Below are positions 10,416 to 17,830 of a stretch of DNA of 64,000 nucleotides, piece by piece. Both the position numbers and the translations under genes were made by a program. The DNA comes from Streptomyces dysideae (GTDB lineage Bacteria; Actinomycetota; Actinomycetes; Streptomycetales; Streptomycetaceae), in contig NZ_KQ949075.1 in NCBI RefSeq assembly GCF_001514305.1, positions 238,960-302,959 of the forward strand, read 5' to 3'. Numbering within the stretch: the first letter of the stretch is position 1; each line of letters begins with the position of its first letter. The notes under the pieces were generated by a model. The model had not been told where the DNA came from. It did not search any database and saw nothing but the letters and a program-made list of their open reading frames with translations.

Positions 10416-11162
10416 ATGACGCCGCTCCCCAACTCCCATACCGAGCCAGACGGTTCAGCCGTCATCCGCGTCCTCAGCTACAACATCCGCTCGATGCGCG
10501 ACGACACCACCGCCCTCGCCCGCGTCATCACCGCCTGCACCCCCGACCTGGTCCTCGTCCAAGAAGCCCCTCGCTTCTTCCGCTGGCGCAAGAAGCTGGC
10601 AAGACTCGCCGCGGCCTCCGGCCAGGTGATCCTCTCCGGCGGCGCCACAGCCGCCGGCCCGGCGATCCTCTGCACCCTGCGGGCCACCGTCGAGCGCACC
10701 GAGGACGTCCTCCTCCCGCTCACCCCCGGCCACCACCGCCGCGGCTTCTCCACGGCAGTGATCCGCTTCGGCGCCGCACGCCTCGGCGTGCTCAGCTGCC
10801 ACCTCTCCCTGCACCAGGACGAGCGCTACGAACAGGGCGGCATGCTCCTCGACCGCGTGGCCGGGATGGGCGTAGAGCACGTGGTGGCGGGCGGCGACCT
10901 GAACGAGCGCCCCGGCGGCCGCACCTTCCACCGCATCGCCGACGCCCTCCAGGACTGCTGGACCACGGCCCCCTGGGGCAGCGAGCACACCTCGACGCCC
11001 ACCGACCCCCACCAGCGCATCGACGCGATCTTCGCCACCAAGGACATCGAGGTGCTGGGGTGCGGGGTTCCGCTGGGCCATCCCGGCGTGGCCGAGGCCG
11101 ATCTCAAGAGGGCGACGGATCACCTGCCTGTGCTGGCGGCACTTCGCGTGCCCGCGACCTGA
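10416..11162 (+). CDS. endonuclease/exonuclease/phosphatase (EEP) family hydrolase
   Basis: 248 residues with the DNase I-like EEP motif set in order: SYNIRSM (metal-binding Asn), VQEAP (Glu), SCHLSL (His), GGDLNERP (Asp-x-Asn) and, close to the C-terminus, ATDHLPV (Asp-His pair). A Mg-dependent phosphodiesterase or phosphatase is expected; the substrate (nucleic acid, inositol phosphate or phospholipid) is not predictable. No signal peptide, so cytoplasmic. The ATG at 10416 is preferred over a TTG three codons earlier. The last 20 codons are echoed by a diverged copy 48 bp downstream (separate entry). Confidence 0.85.
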   Translation: MTPLPNSHTEPDGSAVIRVLSYNIRSMRDDTTALARVITACTPDLVLVQEAPRFFRWRKKLARLAAASGQVILSGGATAAGPAILCTLRATVERTEDVLLPLTPGHHRRGFSTAVIRFGAARLGVLSCHLSLHQDERYEQGGMLLDRVAGMGVEHVVAGGDLNERPGGRTFHRIADALQDCWTTAPWGSEHTSTPTDPHQRIDAIFATKDIEVLGCGVPLGHPGVAEADLKRATDHLPVLAALRVPAT

Positions 11163-11209
11163 GCCGCAGCTGCCGGGCGGTGCGAGGGGGGCGTTGAGAA
11201 GGTACTGCC

Positions 11210-11272
11210 TTGAGGGCGGCCACCGACCATCTCCCGGTCCTGGCCGCCCTCAGAATCCCCGCAGCTCAATAG
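11210..11272 (+). pseudogene. diverged remnant of an EEP-family 3' end
   Basis: Just downstream of the intact gene, an open frame reads RAATDHLPVLAALRIPAAQ followed by TAG. It mirrors the intact C-terminus (RATDHLPVLAALRVPAT) at protein level but with many synonymous changes. No upstream part of a second copy exists. It looks like a partial duplication, or the leftover of a tail exchanged by recombination with a homologous gene. Confidence 0.75.
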
Positions 11273-11282
11273 GCTCAACAGG

Positions 11283-11948
11283 TCAGACGACCGCGCCCCG
11301 CCCGGGATCGTCGTCGTCCTCGTCGTCCGTCCGCATCCGCATCACCAGCGTCGCGAACCCGCCCAGGAAGCCGCCGACGCCGAGCGTGGCCAGCCACCAG
11401 GTCATGTCCCAGCCGAGCAGGACGGCGAGCAGCAGCAGGACCGGCCCGCCGACCACCGCCAGCCAGGCGAACTTCGCCGTCGGGTCGGCCTCGGGGAGCG
11501 GCGGCGGCTCCGGCGGGACGAAGTGGCCCTCGTCGTCCTCGTCGAAGTCGTCCTCGGCGGGCTCCGACGGGGTGTAGTCGCGCGGACCCACGCCGGGCGC
11601 GAAGGCGATCGAACTGCCCAGCGGCTTGGCCGACGCGGGCTTGCCGGGCTTCTCGTCCGCGTCGCCTGTGCCGTCGGCCGTGTCCTTCGCCTCCTCCTCG
11701 TCAGCGTTGCTCGCTCTGTCTGTCTTGTCTGCCTTACTCGCCGGCTCGTCGTCGTTCGTCCCGGTCTCCAGCAGCGCCAGGTCCTCGACCGACTTGAACG
11801 GCTTCGCGCCCGGCGGGTCCGGCGGCTCGTCGCCGTACCCGGCGACGATCGCGTCCCAGGCGGCGTCCTCGTCGAAGGGGACGCTCTGCTCTTCCGGCTC
11901 GCGGTCCCGGTCCTCGCGGTTCTCACGGTCGGAATCGTGCTCAGCCAC
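11283..11948 (-). CDS. acidic protein with two C-terminal membrane segments, function unknown
   Basis: 221 residues. The first ~150 residues are extremely acidic and probably disordered (runs such as DSDRENREDRDREPEEQ and DDFDEDDEGHF), followed by two hydrophobic segments (AWLAVVGGPVLLLLAVLLGW and WWLATLGVGGFLGGFATLVM) and a short acidic tail. The topology suggests a membrane-anchored protein with a long cytoplasmic acidic arm. The GTG start overlaps the end of the esterase gene by 8 bp (GTGGCTGA), so the two are translationally coupled. The embedded FDEDAAWDAIVAGYGDEPPD segment is a short conserved-looking island. No function can be assigned. Confidence 0.8.
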   Translation of the reverse strand: MAEHDSDRENREDRDREPEEQSVPFDEDAAWDAIVAGYGDEPPDPPGAKPFKSVEDLALLETGTNDDEPASKADKTDRASNADEEEAKDTADGTGDADEKPGKPASAKPLGSSIAFAPGVGPRDYTPSEPAEDDFDEDDEGHFVPPEPPPLPEADPTAKFAWLAVVGGPVLLLLAVLLGWDMTWWLATLGVGGFLGGFATLVMRMRTDDEDDDDPGRGAVV

Positions 11949-12753
11949 CTGCGGCCGTCCCTTCCTGCTCGCTCGTCCGGCCCGTGTCGGCCGTCTCCTT
12001 GCCGACACGGGGTGCGAGCCGGCCGATGAACGCGAGGCTCTCCTCGAAGATCCGGTCCGCGTCGTGGTCCAACGTCGCGACGTGGTAGCTCTGTTCCAGC
12101 AGGATCTCCCGAACGTCCGTCGACGAGACCCGGCCGAGGATGCGCGCCGAGTCGACCGGCGGCACCACATGGTCCTGTGGGCTGTGCAGCACCAGCAGCG
12201 GCTGGGTGACCTGCGGCAGCTCGCCGTCGAGCACCTGGAAGAACCGGCGCAGCGAGTGCGCGGCGTGCAGCGGGACCCGGTCGTAGCCCAGCTCGATGCT
12301 GCTCTCCTTCGCGATGTCGTTGGCGACGCCCTTCGTCGTCCGGACGAAGTGGCGGGCCACCGGAAGGGCGTACGCGGCCAGGCCGTGCACCTTGTTCGCC
12401 GGGTTGACGACCATCACGCCGCTGATCGCGTCCCCGTGCTTCGCCGCCAGTCGCAGGGCCAGGGCACCGCCCATGGACAGGCCGGCCACGAAGACCCGCT
12501 CGCACCGCTCGGTCAGGGCGCGCAGCTCGCGGTCCACCTCCGCGTACCAGTCCTGCCAGCCGGTGAGCTGCATGTCCTCCCAGCGTGTGCCGTGGCCCGG
12601 CAGCAGCGGCAGCGAGACGGTCAGGTCACGCTCGGCTAGATACTCAGCCCAGGGGCGCAGCGACTGGGGGGAACCGGTGAAGCCATGACAGAGGAGGACC
12701 CCTGTCTCCCCGCCCTCGTGGCGGAACGGCTCGGCTCCGGGGAGGACCGGCAC
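11941..12753 (-). CDS. alpha/beta hydrolase (carboxylesterase/monoacylglycerol lipase-like)
   Basis: 270 residues of the Est30/monoglyceride-lipase type: oxyanion region LLCHGFTGSP, nucleophile elbow GLSMGGALAL (Ser), acid in LLVLHSPQDHVVPP (Asp) and the histidine in SYHVATLDHD. The C-terminal 20 residues are polar and unstructured. It should hydrolyse short or medium acyl esters in the cytoplasm. The gene is first of a two-gene unit with the acidic membrane protein and is divergent from a PlsC-type acyltransferase (144 bp apart), suggesting lipid metabolism as a common theme. Natural substrate unknown. Confidence 0.88.
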   Translation of the reverse strand: MPVLPGAEPFRHEGGETGVLLCHGFTGSPQSLRPWAEYLAERDLTVSLPLLPGHGTRWEDMQLTGWQDWYAEVDRELRALTERCERVFVAGLSMGGALALRLAAKHGDAISGVMVVNPANKVHGLAAYALPVARHFVRTTKGVANDIAKESSIELGYDRVPLHAAHSLRRFFQVLDGELPQVTQPLLVLHSPQDHVVPPVDSARILGRVSSTDVREILLEQSYHVATLDHDADRIFEESLAFIGRLAPRVGKETADTGRTSEQEGTAAGG

Positions 12754-12897
12754 CTAAGGTCTCCTGTTCATGAGAAGGGCGTGAACAAGTCCAGGTTGCT
12801 TCACCGTACGCGACCGCACTGACACCGACCAGGGTCGTCGGACTCTTTGACAGTGCGCCGGGTTAAGGTCTGATCGACAGACACAGGAGGCACTCGG

Positions 12898-13677
12898 TTG
12901 TTGTACGGCGCGATGAAGGTATCCATCGGGGGGCCGCTGAAGCTCGCCTTCAGACCCTGGGTGGAAGGCCTGGAGAACATTCCCGCCGAGGGCCCCGCGA
13001 TTCTGGCGAGCAACCACCTCTCCTTCTCGGACTCGTTCTTCCTGCCCGCGGTCCTCGACCGCAAGATCACCTTCATCGCGAAGGCCGAGTACTTCACGAC
13101 GCCCGGTATCAAGGGCCGGATGACCGCCGCCTTCTTCAAGAGCGTCGGCCAGCTCCCAGTGGACCGTTCGGGGGCGCGTGGCGCGGGCGAGGCGGCGATC
13201 AAGAGCGGTATCGAGGTCCTCGAGCGCGGTGAGCTGTTCGGTATCTACCCGGAGGGCACGCGCTCGCCCGACGGCCGCCTCTACCGGGGCAAGCCCGGCG
13301 GCCTCGCGCGCGTGGCGCTCGCCACCGGCGCTCCGGTCATCCCGGTCGCCATGATCGACACGGAGAAGATCCAGCCGCCGGGCAAGGTCATGCCGAAGCT
13401 GATGCGGCCGGGCATCCGGATCGGCGGGCCGCTGGACTTCAGCCGCTACCAGGGCATGGAACACGACCGCTTCGTGCTCCGCGCACTGACCGACGAGGTC
13501 ATGTACGAGATCATGAAGCTCTCCGGCCAGGAGTACGTCGACATGTACGCGACTGCCGCCAAACGGCAGATAGCGGAGGCGGCGAAGGCCGAGAGGGAAG
13601 CGGAGAAGGCGGCCAGAGCCGCCCTGGTGCAGGCCCAGAAGGAACAGGCCGAGAAGGAAAAGCAGCAGGAGTCCTAG
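12898..13677 (+). CDS. 1-acyl-glycerol-3-phosphate acyltransferase-like (PlsC domain)
   Basis: 259 residues. PlsC blocks: SNHLSFSDSFFLP (an NHxSxxD variant of the H(x4)D motif), the GQLPVDRSG block, YPEGTRSPDG (substrate-binding EGT) and PVIPVAMI. It most likely esterifies lysophosphatidic acid or another lysolipid at the membrane surface. The C-terminal 50 residues are a highly charged Lys/Glu/Ala helix (AEAAKAEREAEKAARAA), beyond the catalytic domain and possibly membrane-surface binding. The TTG start is chosen because AGGAGG (12885-12890) is ideally spaced for it; the first ATG, 15 nt later, is too far. Confidence 0.88.
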   Translation: MLYGAMKVSIGGPLKLAFRPWVEGLENIPAEGPAILASNHLSFSDSFFLPAVLDRKITFIAKAEYFTTPGIKGRMTAAFFKSVGQLPVDRSGARGAGEAAIKSGIEVLERGELFGIYPEGTRSPDGRLYRGKPGGLARVALATGAPVIPVAMIDTEKIQPPGKVMPKLMRPGIRIGGPLDFSRYQGMEHDRFVLRALTDEVMYEIMKLSGQEYVDMYATAAKRQIAEAAKAEREAEKAARAALVQAQKEQAEKEKQQES

Positions 13678-13706
13678 ACGGGGAGTCTGGGCCAGGGGTG
13701 GGGGAT

Positions 13707-14921
13707 ATGGCCAAGCGCGTGCAAGTCATGAGGATGTCCGTCGAGCAGCCGCTCTGGCGTGCCCTCACGGCATACCGGGTCCTCACCATGCTGTACGCGG
13801 TCGGCCTCTTCGGCACCGCCTACGACGAGTTCGTCCGCCCCTGGATCGCCGTCGCCTACTACGCCGTCCTGTGCGTCTGGACGCTGGCCACCCTGCCCCG
13901 GGTACAGAACGCGGCGAGCTGCACCAAGCGCTTCCTCGCCGCCGACCTCACCATCGCGCTCACCGGCATCCTGCTCACGCCCCTCGCCGCCGAGTACGAG
14001 CGGATCCAGTCCGGCGGCCCCACGCTGCCGTCGATATGGACCGCCGGTTCCGTGCTGGCCTTCGCCATCAAGGGTGGCTGGCGCTGGGCGGCGTTCGCCT
14101 CCACGGCGGTCGCCGTCGCCAACCTGATCGAGCGCGGCGCCCCGGCCCGCGACACCATCCACAACGTCATCCTCGTCTGGGTCGCCTCCATCGCCATCGG
14201 CTACGTCGTCGAGGTCGCCCGCGCCTCCGAGCGCACCCTCGCCCGCGCCCTGGAGATCGAGGCGGCGACGAGAGAGCGGGAGCGGCTCGCCCGGGACATC
14301 CACGACGGCGTCCTCCAGGTGCTGGCCATGGTGCAGCGGCGCGGCGCCGTCCTCGGCGGCGAGGCGGCCGAGCTGGGCCGGATGGCCGGCGAGCAGGAGG
14401 TGGCGCTGCGCACGCTGGTCTCCGGCGGCCTGGTGCCCGTCTCCCGTGCGTCGGAGGACGCCGCCGAGGGGGCCGTCGTACGGGCCGTCGAGGAGGAGCC
14501 CGACGACGGGCCGGTCGATCTGCGCGTGCTGCTCGCGCCGTACGCCGCCGCTAAGGTCAGCCTTGCCGAGCCCGGCGCTCCTGTCGTCCTGCCCCCGGAC
14601 GCCGCCCGCGAACTGGCCGCCGCCGTCGGGGCCGCCCTGGACAACGTCCGCAAGCATGCCGGGGAGCAGGCGCGCGCGTGGCTCCTCGTCGAGGACGAGC
14701 CCGACGAGGTGATCGTGACCGTACGGGACGACGGACCCGGCATCCCCGAGGGCCGGCTCGCCCAGGCCGAGGGGGAGGGGCGGATGGGGGTCGCTCTGTC
14801 GATCCGGGGGCGGCTGCGCGACCTCGGCGGCAGCGCCGAGCTGATCTCGGTTCCGGGGCAGGGCACGGAAGTCGAGCTGAAGGTACCGAAGGTCTCACGG
14901 GGGAAGGCAGGACAGCGATGA
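13707..14921 (+). CDS. macS: sensor histidine kinase, MacS-like (HisKA_3/NarL type)
   Basis: 404 residues. Four to five N-terminal membrane helices (from ALTAYRVLTMLYAVGLFG to AIGYVVEVA, residues ~20-170), then the HisKA_3 dimerisation segment with phospho-acceptor His in RLARDIHDGVLQVLAMV, and a HATPase domain (N-box ALDNVRKHA, G1 DDGPGIP, G2 EGRMGVALSIRGR). The membrane-embedded input domain lacks a large extracytoplasmic loop, so an intramembrane signal is likely. The stop overlaps the regulator start (ATGA). Orthology to S. coelicolor MacS, reported to control morphogenetic membrane proteins, is inferred from context between plsC and pfkA. Confidence 0.88.
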   Translation: MAKRVQVMRMSVEQPLWRALTAYRVLTMLYAVGLFGTAYDEFVRPWIAVAYYAVLCVWTLATLPRVQNAASCTKRFLAADLTIALTGILLTPLAAEYERIQSGGPTLPSIWTAGSVLAFAIKGGWRWAAFASTAVAVANLIERGAPARDTIHNVILVWVASIAIGYVVEVARASERTLARALEIEAATRERERLARDIHDGVLQVLAMVQRRGAVLGGEAAELGRMAGEQEVALRTLVSGGLVPVSRASEDAAEGAVVRAVEEEPDDGPVDLRVLLAPYAAAKVSLAEPGAPVVLPPDAARELAAAVGAALDNVRKHAGEQARAWLLVEDEPDEVIVTVRDDGPGIPEGRLAQAEGEGRMGVALSIRGRLRDLGGSAELISVPGQGTEVELKVPKVSRGKAGQR

Positions 14922-15595
14922 GTGACAAGGGTCCGATCAAGGTGATGGTGGTCGACGACCACCCCATGTGGCGCGACGCCGTCGCCCGCGACCTGGCCGA
15001 GTCCGGCTTCGACGTGGTCGCCACCGCCGGCGACGGCGACCAGGCCGTACGCCGGGCCAAGGCCGCCGCCCCCGACGTCCTCGTGCTCGACCTCAACCTG
15101 CCCGCCAAGCCCGGCGTCCAGGTCTGCAAGGAACTCGTCGGCCACAACCCGGCCCTGCGCGTCCTCGTCCTGTCGGCCAGCGGTGAGCACGCCGACGTAC
15201 TGGAGGCCGTGAAGTCCGGCGCCACCGGCTATCTGCTGAAGTCGGCCTCGACGGAGGAGCTCCTGGACGCGGTGCGCCGTACGGCCGTCGGCGACCCGGT
15301 GTTCACGCCGGGCCTGGCCGGGCTGGTCCTCGGCGAGTACCGCCGCCTCGCCTCCGAGCCCGCGCCCGCCGCGCAGGACGCCGACCATCCGGGCGCCCCG
15401 CAGCTCACCGACCGCGAGACCGAGGTACTGCGGCTGGTCGCCAAGGGCCTGAGCTACAAGCAGATCGCCGAACGCCTGGTCATCTCCCACCGCACGGTCC
15501 AGAACCACGTCCAGAACACCCTCGGCAAGCTCCAGCTGCACAACAGGGTGGAGCTCGTCCGGTACGCCATAGAGCGCGGCCTCGACGACGAGTGA
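14918..15595 (+). CDS. macR: NarL/LuxR-family response regulator, MacR-like
   Basis: 225 residues. Receiver domain with acidic pocket MVVDDHPMW, phospho-acceptor Asp in VLVLDLNLPAKPG, conserved Ser/Ala in LVLSASGEH and Lys in GYLLKSAS. A 20-residue Pro/Ala linker leads to a LuxR helix-turn-helix (LTDRETEVLRLVAKGLSYKQ...SHRTVQNHVQNTL). Translationally coupled to the kinase by a 4-bp ATGA overlap, hence its cognate regulator. The final residues IERGLDDE are polar. DNA targets cannot be read from here. Confidence 0.92.
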   Translation: MSDKGPIKVMVVDDHPMWRDAVARDLAESGFDVVATAGDGDQAVRRAKAAAPDVLVLDLNLPAKPGVQVCKELVGHNPALRVLVLSASGEHADVLEAVKSGATGYLLKSASTEELLDAVRRTAVGDPVFTPGLAGLVLGEYRRLASEPAPAAQDADHPGAPQLTDRETEVLRLVAKGLSYKQIAERLVISHRTVQNHVQNTLGKLQLHNRVELVRYAIERGLDDE

Positions 15596-15743
15596 TGAGC
15601 TGACTTGACGATCTGTCGGCTTGACGGCGCGTAAACCCGGCACCTGACGATTCACCAGAATTGCCCTTCCGACCCATCCCTGTGTGACCTGGATCACTAC
15701 TACCGTGGCTCTCACCAGGCATCCGCGGCGAAGGGACATTTCC

Positions 15744-16772
15744 ATGCGGGTCGGAGTACTGACCGGAGGCGGCGACTGCCCCGGGCTCAACGCCGTCATC
15801 CGGGCCATCGTCCGTAAGGGCGTGCAGGAGTACGGCTATGACTTCGTCGGCTTCCGGGACGGCTGGCGGGGTCCGCTCGAGAACGACACCGTCCGCCTCG
15901 ACATCCCCGCCGTGCGCGGCATCCTGCCCCGCGGCGGCACCATCCTCGGTTCCTCGCGCACCAACCCCCTCAAGCACGAGAACGGCATCCGCCGGATCAA
16001 GGAGAACCTCGCCAAGCAGGAGGTCGAGGCGCTCATCGCCATCGGCGGCGAGGACACCCTCGGCGTCGCCGCCCGGCTGTCCGACGAGTACGGCGTGCCG
16101 TGCGTCGGCGTGCCCAAGACCATCGACAACGACCTGTCCGGCACGGACTACACCTTCGGCTTCGACACCGCGGTCGGCATCGCGACAGAGGCGATCGACC
16201 GGCTGCACACCACCGCCGAGTCGCACATGCGCGTCCTGGTCTGCGAGGTGATGGGCCGTCACGCGGGCTGGATCGCCATCCACTCCGGCCTGGCCGGCGG
16301 CGCCAACGTCATCCTCATCCCCGAACAGCGCTTCGACGTCGACCGGGTGTGCGCCTGGGTGACGTCCCGCTTCAAGGCGTCGTACGCCCCCATCGTGGTC
16401 GTCGCCGAGGGCGCCATGCCGAAGGACGGCGACATGGTGCTCAAGGACGAGTCGCTGGACTCCTTCGGGCATGTGCGGCTGTCCGGCGTCGGCGAGTGGC
16501 TGGCCAAGGAGATCGAGAAGCGCACCGGCAAGGAGGCCCGCACGACGGTCCTCGGACACATCCAGCGCGGCGGCACACCGAGCGCCTTCGACCGCTGGCT
16601 CGCCACCCGCTTCGGCCTGCACGCCATCGAGGCCGTCCGCGACGGCGACTTCGGCAAGATGGTCGCGCTGCGCGGCACGGACGTCGTCCGGGTCCCGATC
16701 GCGGACGCCACGGCCAAGCTGAAGACGGTGGATCCGAAGCTCTACGAGGAGGTCGGAGTCTTCTTCGGCTGA
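15744..16772 (+). CDS. pfkA: 6-phosphofructokinase (group III PfkA)
   Basis: 342 residues. Motifs: MRVGVLTGGGDCPGLN, GGTILGSSRTNP, IAIGGEDTLGVAARL, PKTIDNDLSGTDYTFG (catalytic Asp in TIDND), MGRHAGWIA and the C-terminal GHIQRGGTPSAFDR effector/sugar-site loop. It phosphorylates fructose 6-phosphate in glycolysis. Position 104 is Asp and the residue before TIDND is Lys125, the pair associated with pyrophosphate-dependent enzymes rather than ATP-dependent ones, so phosphoryl donor should be left open (see findings). S. coelicolor has three PfkA paralogues; the one at this locus is the pfkA3 position as I recall. The ATG at 15744 is used because conserved sequence starts there. Confidence 0.92.
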   Translation: MRVGVLTGGGDCPGLNAVIRAIVRKGVQEYGYDFVGFRDGWRGPLENDTVRLDIPAVRGILPRGGTILGSSRTNPLKHENGIRRIKENLAKQEVEALIAIGGEDTLGVAARLSDEYGVPCVGVPKTIDNDLSGTDYTFGFDTAVGIATEAIDRLHTTAESHMRVLVCEVMGRHAGWIAIHSGLAGGANVILIPEQRFDVDRVCAWVTSRFKASYAPIVVVAEGAMPKDGDMVLKDESLDSFGHVRLSGVGEWLAKEIEKRTGKEARTTVLGHIQRGGTPSAFDRWLATRFGLHAIEAVRDGDFGKMVALRGTDVVRVPIADATAKLKTVDPKLYEEVGVFFG

Positions 16773-16784
16773 CGGGGCAGCAGG

Positions 16785-16816
16785 GGGTTGTGGGCCGTAT
16801 ATTCGGCCCATAACCC
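16785..16816. terminator. strong 13-bp hairpin between pfkA and the hydroxyacid dehydrogenase
   Basis: GGGTTGTGGGCCG-TATATT-CGGCCCATAACCC, a 13-bp stem with a single G-U wobble and an A/T-only loop, begins 13 bp after the pfkA stop. There is no T tract, as is usual for Streptomyces terminators. Its symmetry and its position directly in front of the next gene also allow it to be an operator. Confidence 0.65.
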
Positions 16817-16834
16817 AGCAGAACGGGAGCTGTC

Positions 16835-17830
16835 GTGGAGATTCTCGCCTTCGGTGTGCAAGCGGACGAGAAGCGTCTGATCGAGCACGCCTTCCAGGGT
16901 CACCACGAGATCCGCTGTCTGGACGTCTTCCTCAACGAGGACACCGCCCCCATCGCCGCCGGCTACGAGGTCATCTGCACCAGCGTCAACTGCGACCTCG
17001 GCCACCGCGTCCTGCAGACCCTCGCTGCCGGCGGCACCCATATGGTCGCCCAGCGCTCCACCGGCTTCAACAACATCGACCTCAAGGTCGCCGAGCGCCT
17101 CGCCATGACGGTCGCCCGTGTCTCGTACTACTCGCCGTACTCGGTCGCCGAGTTCGCCTGGACCCTCGCCATGGCGGTCAACCGCCGTATCGTCCGGGCC
17201 TCCACCCGCACCCGCGACTTCGACTTCCGTCTCGACGGTCTGATGGGCCGCGACATGCACGGCCGCACCGCCGGCGTCCTCGGCACCGGCAAGATCGGCG
17301 AGGCGTTCGCCCGGATCGCCCACGGCTTCGGCATGCGGCTGCTCGGCTGGGACATCGCCGAGAATCCGGCCTGTATGCAACTCGGCATGAAGTACGTCCC
17401 CAAGGAACAGCTCCTCGCCGAGGCCGACCTGGTCAGCCTGCACGTCCCGCTGATGCCGGAGACCCGGCGGCTGATCGACGCGGCCGCCCTGAAGGCTATG
17501 AAGGACGACGCGATCCTGGTGAACTCCAGCCGCGGCGGCCTCATCGACACCGCGGCCCTCGTCGCCGAACTGCGCGAGGGCCGCTTCACGGGCGTAGGAC
17601 TGGATGTCTACGAGGCGGAGGCGGGCCTGTTCTTCCTCGACAAGTCCCTGGAGGCCATCGAGGACGACACCCTGGCCCGCCTCGTCACCTTCCCGAACGT
17701 CCTGGTCACCTCGCACCAGGCGTACTACACCGTGGACGCCGTCGGCCAGATCATCGAGACCACGGTGAAGAACGTCCTCGACTACAAGGCCGGCCGCCGC
17801 TCCGAGAACGTGCTCGTGCCGCGCACCTGA
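16835..17830 (+). CDS. D-2-hydroxyacid dehydrogenase (D-lactate dehydrogenase-like)
   Basis: 331 residues. NAD-binding GVLGTGKIGEAFARIAHGFG with the following Asp (LLGWD), and the catalytic triad of the family: Arg in NSSRGGLID, Glu in GLDVYEAEAGLFF and His in TSHQAYYT. The YEAEAGLFFLD segment and the length are typical of fermentative D-LDH (LdhA) enzymes that reduce pyruvate to D-lactate. GTG start at 16835 follows CGGGAGCT. The last 49 bp overlap, convergently, the 3' end of the trpE-trpG fusion gene. Confidence 0.9.
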   Translation: MEILAFGVQADEKRLIEHAFQGHHEIRCLDVFLNEDTAPIAAGYEVICTSVNCDLGHRVLQTLAAGGTHMVAQRSTGFNNIDLKVAERLAMTVARVSYYSPYSVAEFAWTLAMAVNRRIVRASTRTRDFDFRLDGLMGRDMHGRTAGVLGTGKIGEAFARIAHGFGMRLLGWDIAENPACMQLGMKYVPKEQLLAEADLVSLHVPLMPETRRLIDAAALKAMKDDAILVNSSRGGLIDTAALVAELREGRFTGVGLDVYEAEAGLFFLDKSLEAIEDDTLARLVTFPNVLVTSHQAYYTVDAVGQIIETTVKNVLDYKAGRRSENVLVPRT

